From Oscillospiraceae bacterium (GTDB taxonomy: Bacteria > Bacillota > Clostridia > UBA1381 > UMGS1253): 54,376 nt of DNA. The notes under the pieces are model-generated. The model worked only from the letters and a program-made list of their open reading frames with translations, was not told the origin of the DNA and searched no databases. Below are positions 37,801 through 44,600 of this stretch, one piece after another. The DNA is taken from NCBI GenBank assembly GCA_015068725.1, contig SVKA01000010.1, forward strand, positions 1 through 54,376. The letters run 5' to 3'. Position numbers and translations under genes: made by a program. Position 1 is the first letter of the stretch, and each line of letters starts with the position of its first letter.

Positions 37801-38508
37801 AAAGATACAGGTGAGGAATATACTGACCTTGGAGAGCTGAAATTCGACTCGTCTGAGCTTGATGATGCTACGACTATTGTCTTTGAAGCACAGTATTCGA
37901 AAGCTACAACAAAGTATGAGGTAGTAGTTAACAACGGTTACATCTATTACGCAAATGATGTGGCGGTAGGTAACACAACGACAGAAAATGCTCAGTATGA
38001 GTACAATACGCCGATAATCGTCAGACCGACAGATGAGAGTAACTTCTCATACTGGATCAAGGATGACAAAATTGCTTCTTACAGCCCGGTATACAAGTTC
38101 CATGTAACAACTGCAGCATCAACAACACTTAAAGCGGTATATGATGGTACAGAGGGTGAAGAGGCAAAACCGAAGCCGTTTATCAGCGTTACAAACCTTG
38201 TATTGGATGAGGATAATACCAAGATCAGATTCTATACAGAGCGTTATGTACCGACAGGCTACACCTTCATTGGCGCAGGCTTGACAGTAACAAAGGATAA
38301 GCCGGGTCTTGGAAACTGCAATAACTTGTCAGGAAGCGGTATCTATCAGTGGACATCAAAGAATCCGAATGCAAGACAGTTTGTTGGAACAAAAGCAAAT
38401 ATAGGCACAGGTCATACATGGTATGCAAAAGCATGGCTCATGTATAAGAAGCCAGATAGTGATCACATCTATACAATTTATTCAACAGAGGAAAGCATCA
38501 CGTATTAA
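25885..38508 (+). CDS. Giant exported multi-module protein with heparinase II/III-like lyase domain (4207 aa)
   Basis: The signal peptide is residues 1-32 (VAFA, then EE). Six long modules follow at about 40-457, 458-837, 838-1167, 1168-1680, 1681-2185 and 2186-2740. Each has a lyase-unrelated beta-rich body and ends in a cadherin-like strand set (VTAENGDVNTYTVNF). A CBM-like sandwich lies at about 2745-2930 (IAIEAEG, FELAFDEAGAYTIWVRY). The lyase region is about 2953-3740: HPRVLFKSADIPQIKKN, helical toroid with EWQVYRDWL and GTSYGPGRLEPE, then the heparinase II/III sandwich with N3340-H-G-H3343-Y-E-x-x-H3348 and AHNTLVIE. One Ig-like, two InlB-like repeats and a unique C-terminal domain (about 4097-4207) finish the protein. 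It should cleave a uronate-containing polysaccharide outside the cell. No SLH or LPXTG was seen. Start ATG with GGAGG. Confidence 0.8.
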   Translation: MRKMKRFVSIILAATMLLTSMNALPFSSVAFAEEPAGETTLTLVSTTDRLSGKAMSDYKKNNAVVPYDESGTTHEMLTLVNAPILENLDAYVGRTYGIFQLGEAFKKDNVYLLAKPEALSNVGLNSASKTVSERYTETTAGEALYSFVAPDDGIIYTLSNIDMSATYTDDAGDVWTVLNDGKVPYGPDGVTLLDNKTTYQIRTADEDLNRYDSYSNLKMTDAKKGNTEGSTKGVKNFSSLYMPYAALIPSTYTPTAVSDDSDKYKYYATMVLSGVAALYNDTSAGIEQAYANGTDGPIFAYTGAAYDSNPSVLRGVYALSYCYSLTFEAGDTVNIPCYPTTTSSVGAVNLVKWGNPDATLSTLSYTVDGETKTVDGFETTDKSGTYDVTLEPGTKKINFNAVQTQTTKADMAITLADGTEIASGAEILLAPNKTKTVTVTVTAENGDVNTYTVNFVAPVEITWIEENNTYTYDPDTPADTTDDVKVTLWEYVEGDKFSPGDAIYVNRGGSQDDNTDWHATAVGNGLRGLDYIRGRDLGKARATVTSAQIKNQVTALANAKTPIYKFTASSSGVVYAVSNGAVANLTDASKQPDGIAWTALTADADGHTNNGTFDIDHTKQGDDYTAFTNYIAEQAEPVADTLINYLCWMYPKKTATDAHPILSAAFIKNETLWPNSLSVADKPYGFATVADESAGLNPGQPKFGYAYKKAFSADEEVTIPAWYAGIYSPMYFIEWKISDNAEIKSVSYTVNGAATPVTATPDFTEASTGVYTAEVELAFDAENISGITANPKDANATVAAIGDFEFGETEFSKTVTTTVTSEDGKNTYTYNITFTRPKWDYTNTTFTVSDKTYYLAKYIEGNTFGPTDCFVMERGGAGEGSTKWQATTVGEKLMGLDYIVGRRIDVSGKQETSEAWLDHLKNNELPMMSFRADSDGILYAVSYSSLDSVYLSASEKVGGAWESLHGKDNHVNGASMPPVPSTETGYTTWLEYANDAAYADIMATNEEAAPHKVTAANAPYGFYSFYYKSDATEGTNKIQGQYTFTRAYRKKFYKGDVVHIPSPGAVKFTPVYLIKWTTFSDDNTAALTFGGKPVDDKATVEIEFDETAEFVVTPNGTNATVAYDKENNITTENLAAGASVTITATVTAENGTTKDYTITVTRKYNLSELIKGFSYKANNGNEVETTFAALDDNKDGSYSKVIDIWLDAGTTSVEISDILSFNNVVEYNLDVTPALTEGTTTVDVSGGKGTVEFYATYEDKVNYYIVRFMVAAPAITDFENLFTNETAKTNYQFVNKPMDNLDTTRTDATLAVDTRSPYIEGTYQKGYPFAYLGSEINNSYLLVRHTRNQAGSYTSAAENTPEEGTAPEYMYTFTAPADMKVIVAGYTNADSTSKYREANTDWKYVGSSVGNDGLDTTQYTYKNTNFWHLANTNAKTHTYASGAITGATDGIPAIYTKPQDYLVSKPYASMHWVNADGKIQGAYKTYKVANPTEFEDTWADNKSNSLDWLDMVSDWKTAPTYGEKPLYVEANNFMPIGYQSPVGEIAYVYTQNFTSGSTVNIPFWYMTAKTGGANRNPVIYVQYEYAFSSDNTAKSLTYNGNAEDLETKTIEKTVDAGTDISVVITAKHYDATVKYTVDGAASETGTITNIEDGEHTIEAIVVAENGDENVYTFNIEARAVVEDLLIKSFDWKGNNDADATTVYIADRDIEPLGSQIIDIIVPAGTKSVTLSNVKPITVFADIQSTIGTTAFDTSTTYTVDVSKSKGEAVLTATLGDKTNKYILRFATAGYKAEQINFATDYGAYLTYDGTPLSYKTSGYGDASTYTFAYMGEELYNTHVLAKPSTRKKNSLYVGKVIDETAGTTIGENANWFSFNAPEDGTLYMVLSTEDAMNSKFTDMFTRVSGSSNALTKRVTNYKYEKDTWWHKTGSVADQYSYKKDAEGKHTYNSNTYTITASGTGIQEILTHPYNYLVPATPDYGYSENYLFSTYLPFDTAQRTLWKSYIGETNNPSNNWLSMITEYENDPQNVEAPKYIDSNDAAEFSGKLETRQVYKYGFDEGDTVNVPIVYTADKSSNQNPIILVKWAPRSNDTKATSLTYNDTEEDIGSTSFIKDVEAGSNVSVVITPADYKASVKYTKKVGDGEAEEFNGVIEGISEGTTIITAQVVAEDGTLGTAYTFTITAKSNALIKGFSYSYGESSTGTVNFMDYDNVPLYSQYFDVDVDPDTEGVQWLPAGTKSVTIGDVTQNDAYTGINITVTPSDNVVDVSTGKGEVTFEATYTDPTTSKTITNKYIARFMVDSYDFAITSPMTKGWTVYNKPFDYFSGTSLFTDRSTWNLGQVGSEIQNSYLLIRPVKDVYTTSAQYDKESVYLANNTDKTAADAAAAEYYMYSFTAPADGVILLASSADTAIAMDKTTGTEYVGNIDEIAAAGFVKVMGNPVNVNELNTYVTDYTYTHNSFWHKAGTELQAYTKSGGVITKRESFDGVTEIITKPYDHQVTAVEDTENYGAENYYVSSYHIYDTSTQNAMVNYKKQYSYDFEGTPGTANAAEGKWVTSILKSYRDDPTIAKPAYIEANECAAPGLGATYVTLGTVYKKAFKAGETVNIPFYYAKPGSGGYNPVVFVQWKGLDTNVGTLAEASLKADISGSVPREVAIEDNGKYELGYNDTSLTLHFATNNHKDFIKYEINNEPGSNVITPTEEIPSMKVTVTIMSEAAAANKDGGAITTYTFTVSKAVDKTDYGTAKNIGGTAGDSIAIEAEGVFIDETDGATDSGTEVTLNGFGIDDVHVPNDKYGNDGAKINPEAPGNMGFELAFDEAGAYTIWVRYKTDDNTDKAAWVDYGEVAARTAVKGYGKSADGTATTFAATNGAYAWQAIKYMHGVPETTKRIRIRAKDDGLTIDKFVITRNLDLTTYTPNDDGTLPESVNLVASLANENPKAEAVVTPPTPPANEHPRVLFKSADIPQIKKNLLAAENAALVSAYESKRNDTAFDGKLANKDPNYNAEKLEIIAAKAFDYAIFKDDADETVKARALANGNAAIELIKNYAATLQVDAQGDNCRQKGHVLKNIGQVYDWCYDLLDADDQKELMYLAQMLSAGMEIGFPPNKQGILSGHGAEWQVYRDWLTMAIACYDEYPDVYNFIAPNVYSAESVSYRNWWYQSGTQSQGTSYGPGRLEPELYAHVLIKKMGGGELFNEEAISNVPFEWIYRRRPDGQMMIDGDDNTPNTTKFGNYAYNALSRDVLLLAYTLNGDEILKQEYIKQGGLTATYGREAIQPVEALILNKPSIKTNTPKNTLPLTTYHAYPVGEMVARTGWDIESGVNSKDVIATMTLNATNPTNHGHYEAGHFMIYYKGILANDSGWYEEHSSDHHKNYMSQSVAHNTLVIETTKNPYGNQNQGIDHDFYWIPESWSEYNPDSDTYDKDNTFAEILAHEFGPDAYEPEYTYLAGDLAPSYNISTDDNKEVNEALRHMIFLPTGNEDYPAAFVVFDKIDTVDAGKKKAFLLHSQEEPTVSGNVTTIKRTERGYNGKLVNQTLLPESSNLTINTSNGGAIIDTQTGKVSRATDVEGEYIDKKADMPDNRFNNKGEKWLFMQDNPEFVQTKNTIGRVVNPDNSLEAGWGRVEIMPTTSSATDYMLNVMYVGSADETGDLQTATKIESGNFIGAQIFDRVVMFNTDKARTENTVTFAFTGTGTFKVNVAGLAAGAWTVADGAGYSTTKIVSNDGGILYFDNAPAGTYTLTKTEDTLTLKINGEEYVGATAIDQIATGNIELAHDVETINLVLESTDGAEVTYTVDDAAVAEVKDIPAPLMGGSKTVKATVDGATYTFTFTRGTMTASVTVSAHDSNTVDYKLADDATYTNGDVEFTLNNVTVGTKYTFKAKETTGYTFKYWEIDDYIVSEDIEYTYTVSKDVTINAVFAEDVVIDAKTVIFKNRNGKILEEGGTLYRNSMNTITPPTPIQNGYTFKSWLRKDTGEEYTDLGELKFDSSELDDATTIVFEAQYSKATTKYEVVVNNGYIYYANDVAVGNTTTENAQYEYNTPIIVRPTDESNFSYWIKDDKIASYSPVYKFHVTTAASTTLKAVYDGTEGEEAKPKPFISVTNLVLDEDNTKIRFYTERYVPTGYTFIGAGLTVTKDKPGLGNCNNLSGSGIYQWTSKNPNARQFVGTKANIGTGHTWYAKAWLMYKKPDSDHIYTIYSTEESITY
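25990..34090 (+). repeat. Array of six diverged extracellular modules within the giant lyase
   Basis: Shared landmarks recur in order. An opening GFSY-type strand appears in modules 4-6. Then come a YLLVRP/YLLAKP strand, a YMYSFTAPADG-type strand followed by ILLAS, an aromatic FWH pair (modules 4-6), a KPYDH/KPYDY strand, a YVSSYH strand, a YIEAN turn and a VNIPFYYAKPG..NPVVFVQW ending. Modules 1-3 are shorter and lack the GFSY strand, with a WEY-VEGDKFSPGD-type start in 2 and 3. Two more copies occur in the second giant protein. I do not recognise the module as a named domain. Confidence 0.7.
35246..35299 (+). repeat. 54-nt stretch identical to 41567-41620
   Basis: Within the lyase region this stretch (encoding YRDWLTMAIACYDEYPD) is identical at every base to 41567-41620 in the second giant gene, while flanking codons differ. 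This indicates recent duplication or gene conversion. Confidence 0.9.
38155..38508 (+). other. Conserved C-terminal domain shared by both giant proteins (copy 1)
   Basis: About 110 residues: KPFISVTNLV, FYTERYVPTGYTFIGAGLTVTK, NPNARQFVGT and WYAKAWLMYK, ending IYSTEESITY. It is strongly conserved in the second giant protein (46105-46449). Its position at the extreme C-terminus after linker-like repeats suggests a surface-attachment, sorting or glycan-binding function (inference). Confidence 0.65.
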
Positions 38509-38528
38509 TTAAAAGCTAACTGAATAAA

Positions 38529-38561
38529 AAGGACTATGCCAAACGGCATAGTTCTTTTTTT
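38529..38561 (+). terminator. Terminator after the first giant gene
   Basis: AAGGACTATGCC, AAAC loop, GGCATAGTTCTT then T run. It separates the transcripts of the two giant genes. Confidence 0.85.
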
Positions 38562-38583
38562 GTGAAAAATTGATAATATATAC

Positions 38584-38613
38584 TTGCTATTGCGTATAAA
38601 AATGTGGTATAAT
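38584..38613 (+). promoter_or_regulatory. Promoter of the second giant gene
   Basis: TTGCTA (38584-38589), 18-bp spacer, TATAAT (38608-38613), 60 bases before the start codon. Confidence 0.65.
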
Positions 38614-38673
38614 TATTATGTATAACTATATGCAAAAAAATAATTCATAAGTATATACAAGGGGAGGACTACT

Positions 38674-41600
38674 ATGAAAAAACAGAGCAAAAAAGTAATT
38701 ACACTAATGCTTGTGCTGACAATGATTGTGAGTGTTTTTGCACCATATTCTTATGCAAGCGAGGTGGATACGCAAAACGAGGTAATGCAGGTGTCAGAGC
38801 AGACGCAGGCTCCTGATGCGCTTATCACGGGCTTTAGCTATCGCTATACAAAGGCTGATGGAACTGTGTTTACAGATACGGTCAGCTTTGCAGCTTATGA
38901 CAGCGATAGTTCGCACTCGCAGTATTTTGATGTTCTGCCCTGGCTTGATGCAGGGACAAAAACTGTTACAGTTTTTGATGTAACGACTGTTGAGGGTGTT
39001 GATGTTGACCTTGCGGTTACGCCTTCGAGCTATATTGTCGATGTTTCCACAGGTAAGGGTGAAATAAAATTTGACGCTACATATAACGGTATCAGAAATT
39101 ACTATATTGCACGTTTTATGGTCAATTCTCCGTTTGATGAAGCGACAATGACAGTTGAGTCGCCCATGGAAGAGGGTAAAACATCAACATGGATTCTTGA
39201 AAATAAGCCGGTTGATTATTTTTCGGGCACAGGCCTTTGGTATGCGGACAAAACTAACTGGTATCCCGGATATGCAGGCAAAGAGTTTTATGATTCGTAT
39301 TTGTTTATAAGACCTGCAAGAGATGTGAGCAGCAAATTTGACAAGCAGTCTGTACAGACTAAATACAGAAATACTTTTATAGCAGAGTATAAAGCTGCGA
39401 ATAACGATGCCGAGCCGACAGAACAACAAATAGCGACAGCTATCGAAGAAAATGCATCATATATGTATCGCTTTACAGCACCGGCAGATGGCGCGATATT
39501 GCTCGCATCAAATGCAGATACTGCAAACGTTACATCAAGCTCTGAGTATGTGGGCAACTATGACGAAATTTCTGCCGCAGGCTTTGTCAAGGTTTCGGGA
39601 AGTCCAATGGCTGTAGCGGAATGGACAGGCAGAACACAGTATACATATGAGCAAAATTCGTTCTGGCATGCGGCGGGTTCTGCGGCTGAAAGCTACACAA
39701 AAACAGTTGGTACAAAGTATTTGTACAGCGGCACATATTATGATATCACAAAGAATGAAGCCCAAAATGGCGTTATAACTTTGATGACAAAGCCGTATGA
39801 TTATCAGCCTGTGGCTACAAAAGCCAATCAATATGCCGAAAATTATCTTATAACCTCGTATCATTCAGCTGATAGTGTAAATAAAGCGATTTGGAAAAAA
39901 TATAAGGCTGATAACAGCGATGAATTTGCCGGTGCACTTTCAAGTGAAAACAGTAACTGGTTTAAGACGCTTCTTGCAAATTACAGAAAAGACCCGACCG
40001 GCATCAAGCCTAAATATATAGAGTCGAGCGATTGTACAGTTCTTGGCATAGGAACACAAATTGTTTCACTTGGCAATGTTTACAAAAAGACATTTAAAAA
40101 GGGCGATGTTGTAACGGTGCCTTTCTATTATGCAAAGCCGGGTTCGAGCTATAATCCGGTTGTGTTTGTGCAGTGGAAGACGCTTTCAACAGATGCGAGC
40201 GCTGCATCACTTACAACGACCATTAACGGCTCTGTTCCAAAAACTGAGCAGCGCAGCCTGAGCACATATGAGTACAATGTTGACCTTGGATATAATGACA
40301 CAAATCTTGTTATTAACCTTGTTGCAAATAACCATAAAGCATTGGTATCATATACAGATGCACAGGGAAAACCTGTTTCAAATACAATCGTTCCCGAAGG
40401 CGGACAGACAATGGTTGTTTATGCTACTGTTGCCGCCGAGGATTATACAATAAAGACAACATATAAATTTAATGTTACAAAAAAATCTGATACAACAGAT
40501 TACCCCAATTTTTCTACAACAAACGGTTCTGTTATGATAGAGGCCGAGGCTGTTGTTACCGGAACAGGCGCAACCATACAGACTGCGTCGAGTGCGTCAG
40601 ACGGAAAATATGTCAAGCTTTCCGGTCCGTCGTGGCCGAGCGACCCGTTTGTATCGGATAAAAACAATAGCAGCGCTATTTTGGCCGAGGCGCCGGGTGA
40701 TATAGGCTTTGAGCTATCCTTTGACCAGGCGGGAAGATATTCAGTCTGGATGCGATATATTGCAACGGGCAGCGACTCTGTATGGATTGACTACGGTGCA
40801 ATTAAAGCAAGAACAGGTGAAAAAGGCTATTCAAATCTTGGCTTGACTGTGGATACGAGTGGCGGATATCTGTGGAAACGAGTTGCACTTATATCTGAAT
40901 CGCCAAACGCAAATGAAACAATCCGTATTCGTACGCGTGAAACGGGTGTTATAGTAGATAAATTCATTGTAACAAGATATCTGGGATATACACCGACGGG
41001 AACGGGTACGCTTCCTGACCCAGCAACGACACCGCTTGTAGCGGATATGTCAACGGATAAATATCCTGTTCCAACTGTAGTGCCAACTGTGGGAGAGCAT
41101 CCGAGAGTACTTTTCAAGGCAGAGGATATCCCGCAGATAAAGGAAAATATGAAAGCGGCCGAAAATGCTAATCTTGTAGCGGTATTTAATGAATACAAAG
41201 AGAAGACATATACCGGTGTGCTTGCAAATAAAGACCCGAACTATGATAGCAAGGGCCTTGAAACCATTGCTGCAAAAGCCTTTGACTATGCAATCAACGG
41301 AAATGAAACACATGGTCGAGAAGCAATAACGGCAATGAAAAACTATGCTGGTACATTCCAGTGCGATTCGCCCGGAGATAACTGCCGTCAGAAAGGTCAT
41401 GTGCTTAAAAATATAGGTCAGGTATATGACTGGTGTTATCCGCTTTTGAGCACTGCTGACAAAGAGGATTTGATGTATCTTGCACAGGTGATTTCTTATG
41501 GTATGGAGGTTGGTTTTCCGCCTGATGGACAGACAATACTTTGTGGTCATGGTGGCGAGTGGCAGCTTTATCGTGATTGGCTCACAATGGCGATTGCGTG

Positions 41601-44600
41601 CTATGATGAATATCCTGATGCATATAATCTTGTAGGTGGAAAGATTTTTTCGCCGGAGTCAGTTGATTACAGAAACTGGTGGAATCAGTCGGGCACACAT
41701 TCACAGGGAACATCCTACGGCCCGGGACGTTTAGAGCCTGAATTGTACGCACACGTTCTTATAAAGAATATGAGCGGTGCAGAGCTGTTCAACGAGGATG
41801 ACCTTACGCGTATTCCTTACGACTGGATATATCGTCGTCGTCCTGACGGACAATTGATGATTGATGGCGATGATAACAGTCAGAACAACGCATCTCCGGG
41901 AGCATATGTATCAGGTGCAAGAGATGCACTATTCCTTGCATATGTTATAAGCGGCGACCCGATTTTGAAGCGGGAGAGCATAAAGCAGGGAGCGCTTACA
42001 CCAAAATATGGCCGAGAGGCAATACAACCAATAGAAGCGCTTATATTAAATAATCCAAGCATTGGAACGGGCACACCGTTTGACTCGCTTCCGCTTACAA
42101 CATATCACGCATCACCTGTTGGCGAAATGATTGCGCGTACGGGTTGGGATTTGGATGCTGATTCAAATGATGTTATTGCGACAATGACGATGAATGAGTA
42201 CAATCCTATGAACCACGGTCATTATGAAGCGGGACACTTTATGATTTATTATAAGGGAATCCTTGCCAATGATTCCGGTTGGTATGAGATGCACAATTCT
42301 CCCCAGCATAAAAACTATATGGCGCAGTCGATTGCGCACAATACGCTTGTGATACAAACGCCATATAACACATGGGGTAATCAGAATCAGGGCATTGACG
42401 GACAGGGTGTTGATAATTGCAATGGCAAAAACTTTTATTGGATTCCGTCTTCGTGGGAAGCGTATCAGGCAGATGACCAAAATCGCTTTGCAGAAATTAT
42501 GGGACACGAATTCGGACCTAATCTGCAAACACCTGAGTATACATACCTTGCAGGCGATATGGCAAATTCGTATACATCAAATTATGATACAGATGTAAAC
42601 GAGGCCCTTCGCCATATGCTTTTCCTTCCGACAGGTGATGAGGATTATCCGGCAGCATTTGTAGTATTCGATAAGATATACACAAATACTGCGGGCAACA
42701 AAAAGGCGTTCCTTCTTCACTCACAGGAAGAGCCGCAGGTTAATGGAAATGTTACAACAATAAAGAGAACAGAACGCGATTATAACGGTAAGCTTGTAAA
42801 CCAGACGCTTCTTCCTGTCACGGCAAATCTTAAAATCGACAAAATTGGTGGAGCAGATATTGATGAAAATGGCAAAGTAATCCCCAATGCAGATGGTACT
42901 GTGGAAGGAAAAGACAAGCGTTTCTGGAACAGAGGTCAAAACTGGTTCTTTATGCAGGATGATCCGACGTATGTTAAGGACAAGAATACGATAGGCAGAG
43001 TTGTAAATCCGAATAATAGCCTTGAAGCAGGTTGGGGCAGAGTCGAGATTATGCCCCAAACAACGAGCAATATTGACTATATGCTAAATGTAATGTACGT
43101 TGGAAGTGCTGATGACAATTCTGCGCTGCAGCAGGCAACGCTTATCGAAACAGACGCATTTGCAGGCGCAAAAATATTTGACAGAGTGGCAATGTTTAGT
43201 AAAGCAAAGGCTCGCGTAACAGATACTGTGAGTTTTACAGTGCCGGGCAGCGAACAGGCTCTCAAGGTAAACGTTGCAGGTCTTTGTGCAGGTACATGGG
43301 ACATAACCGTAAATGGAAATAAGGTCGATACACAAATTGCATCCGAAGAAGGCGGTATAATTTACTTTACTGCTCCTGCGGGTAGTTATACAATTACACG
43401 TGTAAGCGATTATGATGATAAAGATTTCGGTGTAACGTACAGAAAGCTTATCAGTAGCTTCAGCTATGAAGCCGACAATGGCGATAAAAAGACTGAAAGC
43501 TTTGCATCATATGACACAGATGGAAATAACGCACAGGTAATTGATATTATGCTTACAGAAGGTGCAAAGAGCGTTACGGTTTCTGATATCATTGAAAATA
43601 CGGAGGTTGTAGGTGGTGTTTCGCTTCAAATGACACCTTCAAACGGAGTTGTGGACCTTTCGAGTGGCAAGGGCAGTGTAGAGATTTATGCCGCATATCC
43701 GTCGACTGTTGTAGCAACGGATATAAACAAGTACATTATAAACTTTACTGTTCCTATGACAGAGGTTGAGGTTATATCTCCTGTAGCGCAAGGTAATAAT
43801 TCGTGGAAATATGTGAATAAGCCGCTCGACTATACGCTCAACTGGTATTCTAACTTGCCGACGTGGCACGTTGGATATGTTGGTAAAAAGATTTATGATT
43901 CACATTTGTTTATCTCTGTGGGAAGAAGCGAAAAAACATTAAATAAAGCTACGGTACAGGCAAATTATAAGGCTAACTATTTGGCAGCCAATCCGGATGC
44001 AACAGAAACAGAAGCTGCACAGGCGGTGCAGAATAATGCATCATATCTGTTCAAGTTTACGGCGCCGACATCCGGAAAAATAATCCTTGCTTCAAACGTT
44101 GATACCAACAATGCGGGCGAAATGGCAAGTGCGGGATTTTCAAAGATAGCAGGAAAGCCGGAGAATGCGTCGCTGAATGTAAGCAAAATATCAGATTATA
44201 CATATACAAAGAATTCGTATTTCCATGCGAAAGGGCAATCGTTTACAGGGTATACCATGACAACCTATAAAAACGATACTACCACTGGAAAATATAAAGT
44301 TGGCAGTCATTCGTACAATCTTGCTGTAAACAATTCAGCAACTATCAAAGCCATTTTAACGCAAGCCTATGACTATATCCCATCGCCAACAGAGGCAAAT
44401 AATTATGCTGAAGATTATTATGTATCGTCATATCATCCGGCAGATAATGTTGCAAAGACTGTATGGGCAGGTTACAGAAATGATAATCCCGGTATAGTTT
44501 CGACATCACTTTCTTCTAATTCGACTAACTGGATGACTATGCTTGATGAGTATAAAGACAATCCGCTTGGCGATAAGCCGGTTTATATTGAGTCGAGTAA

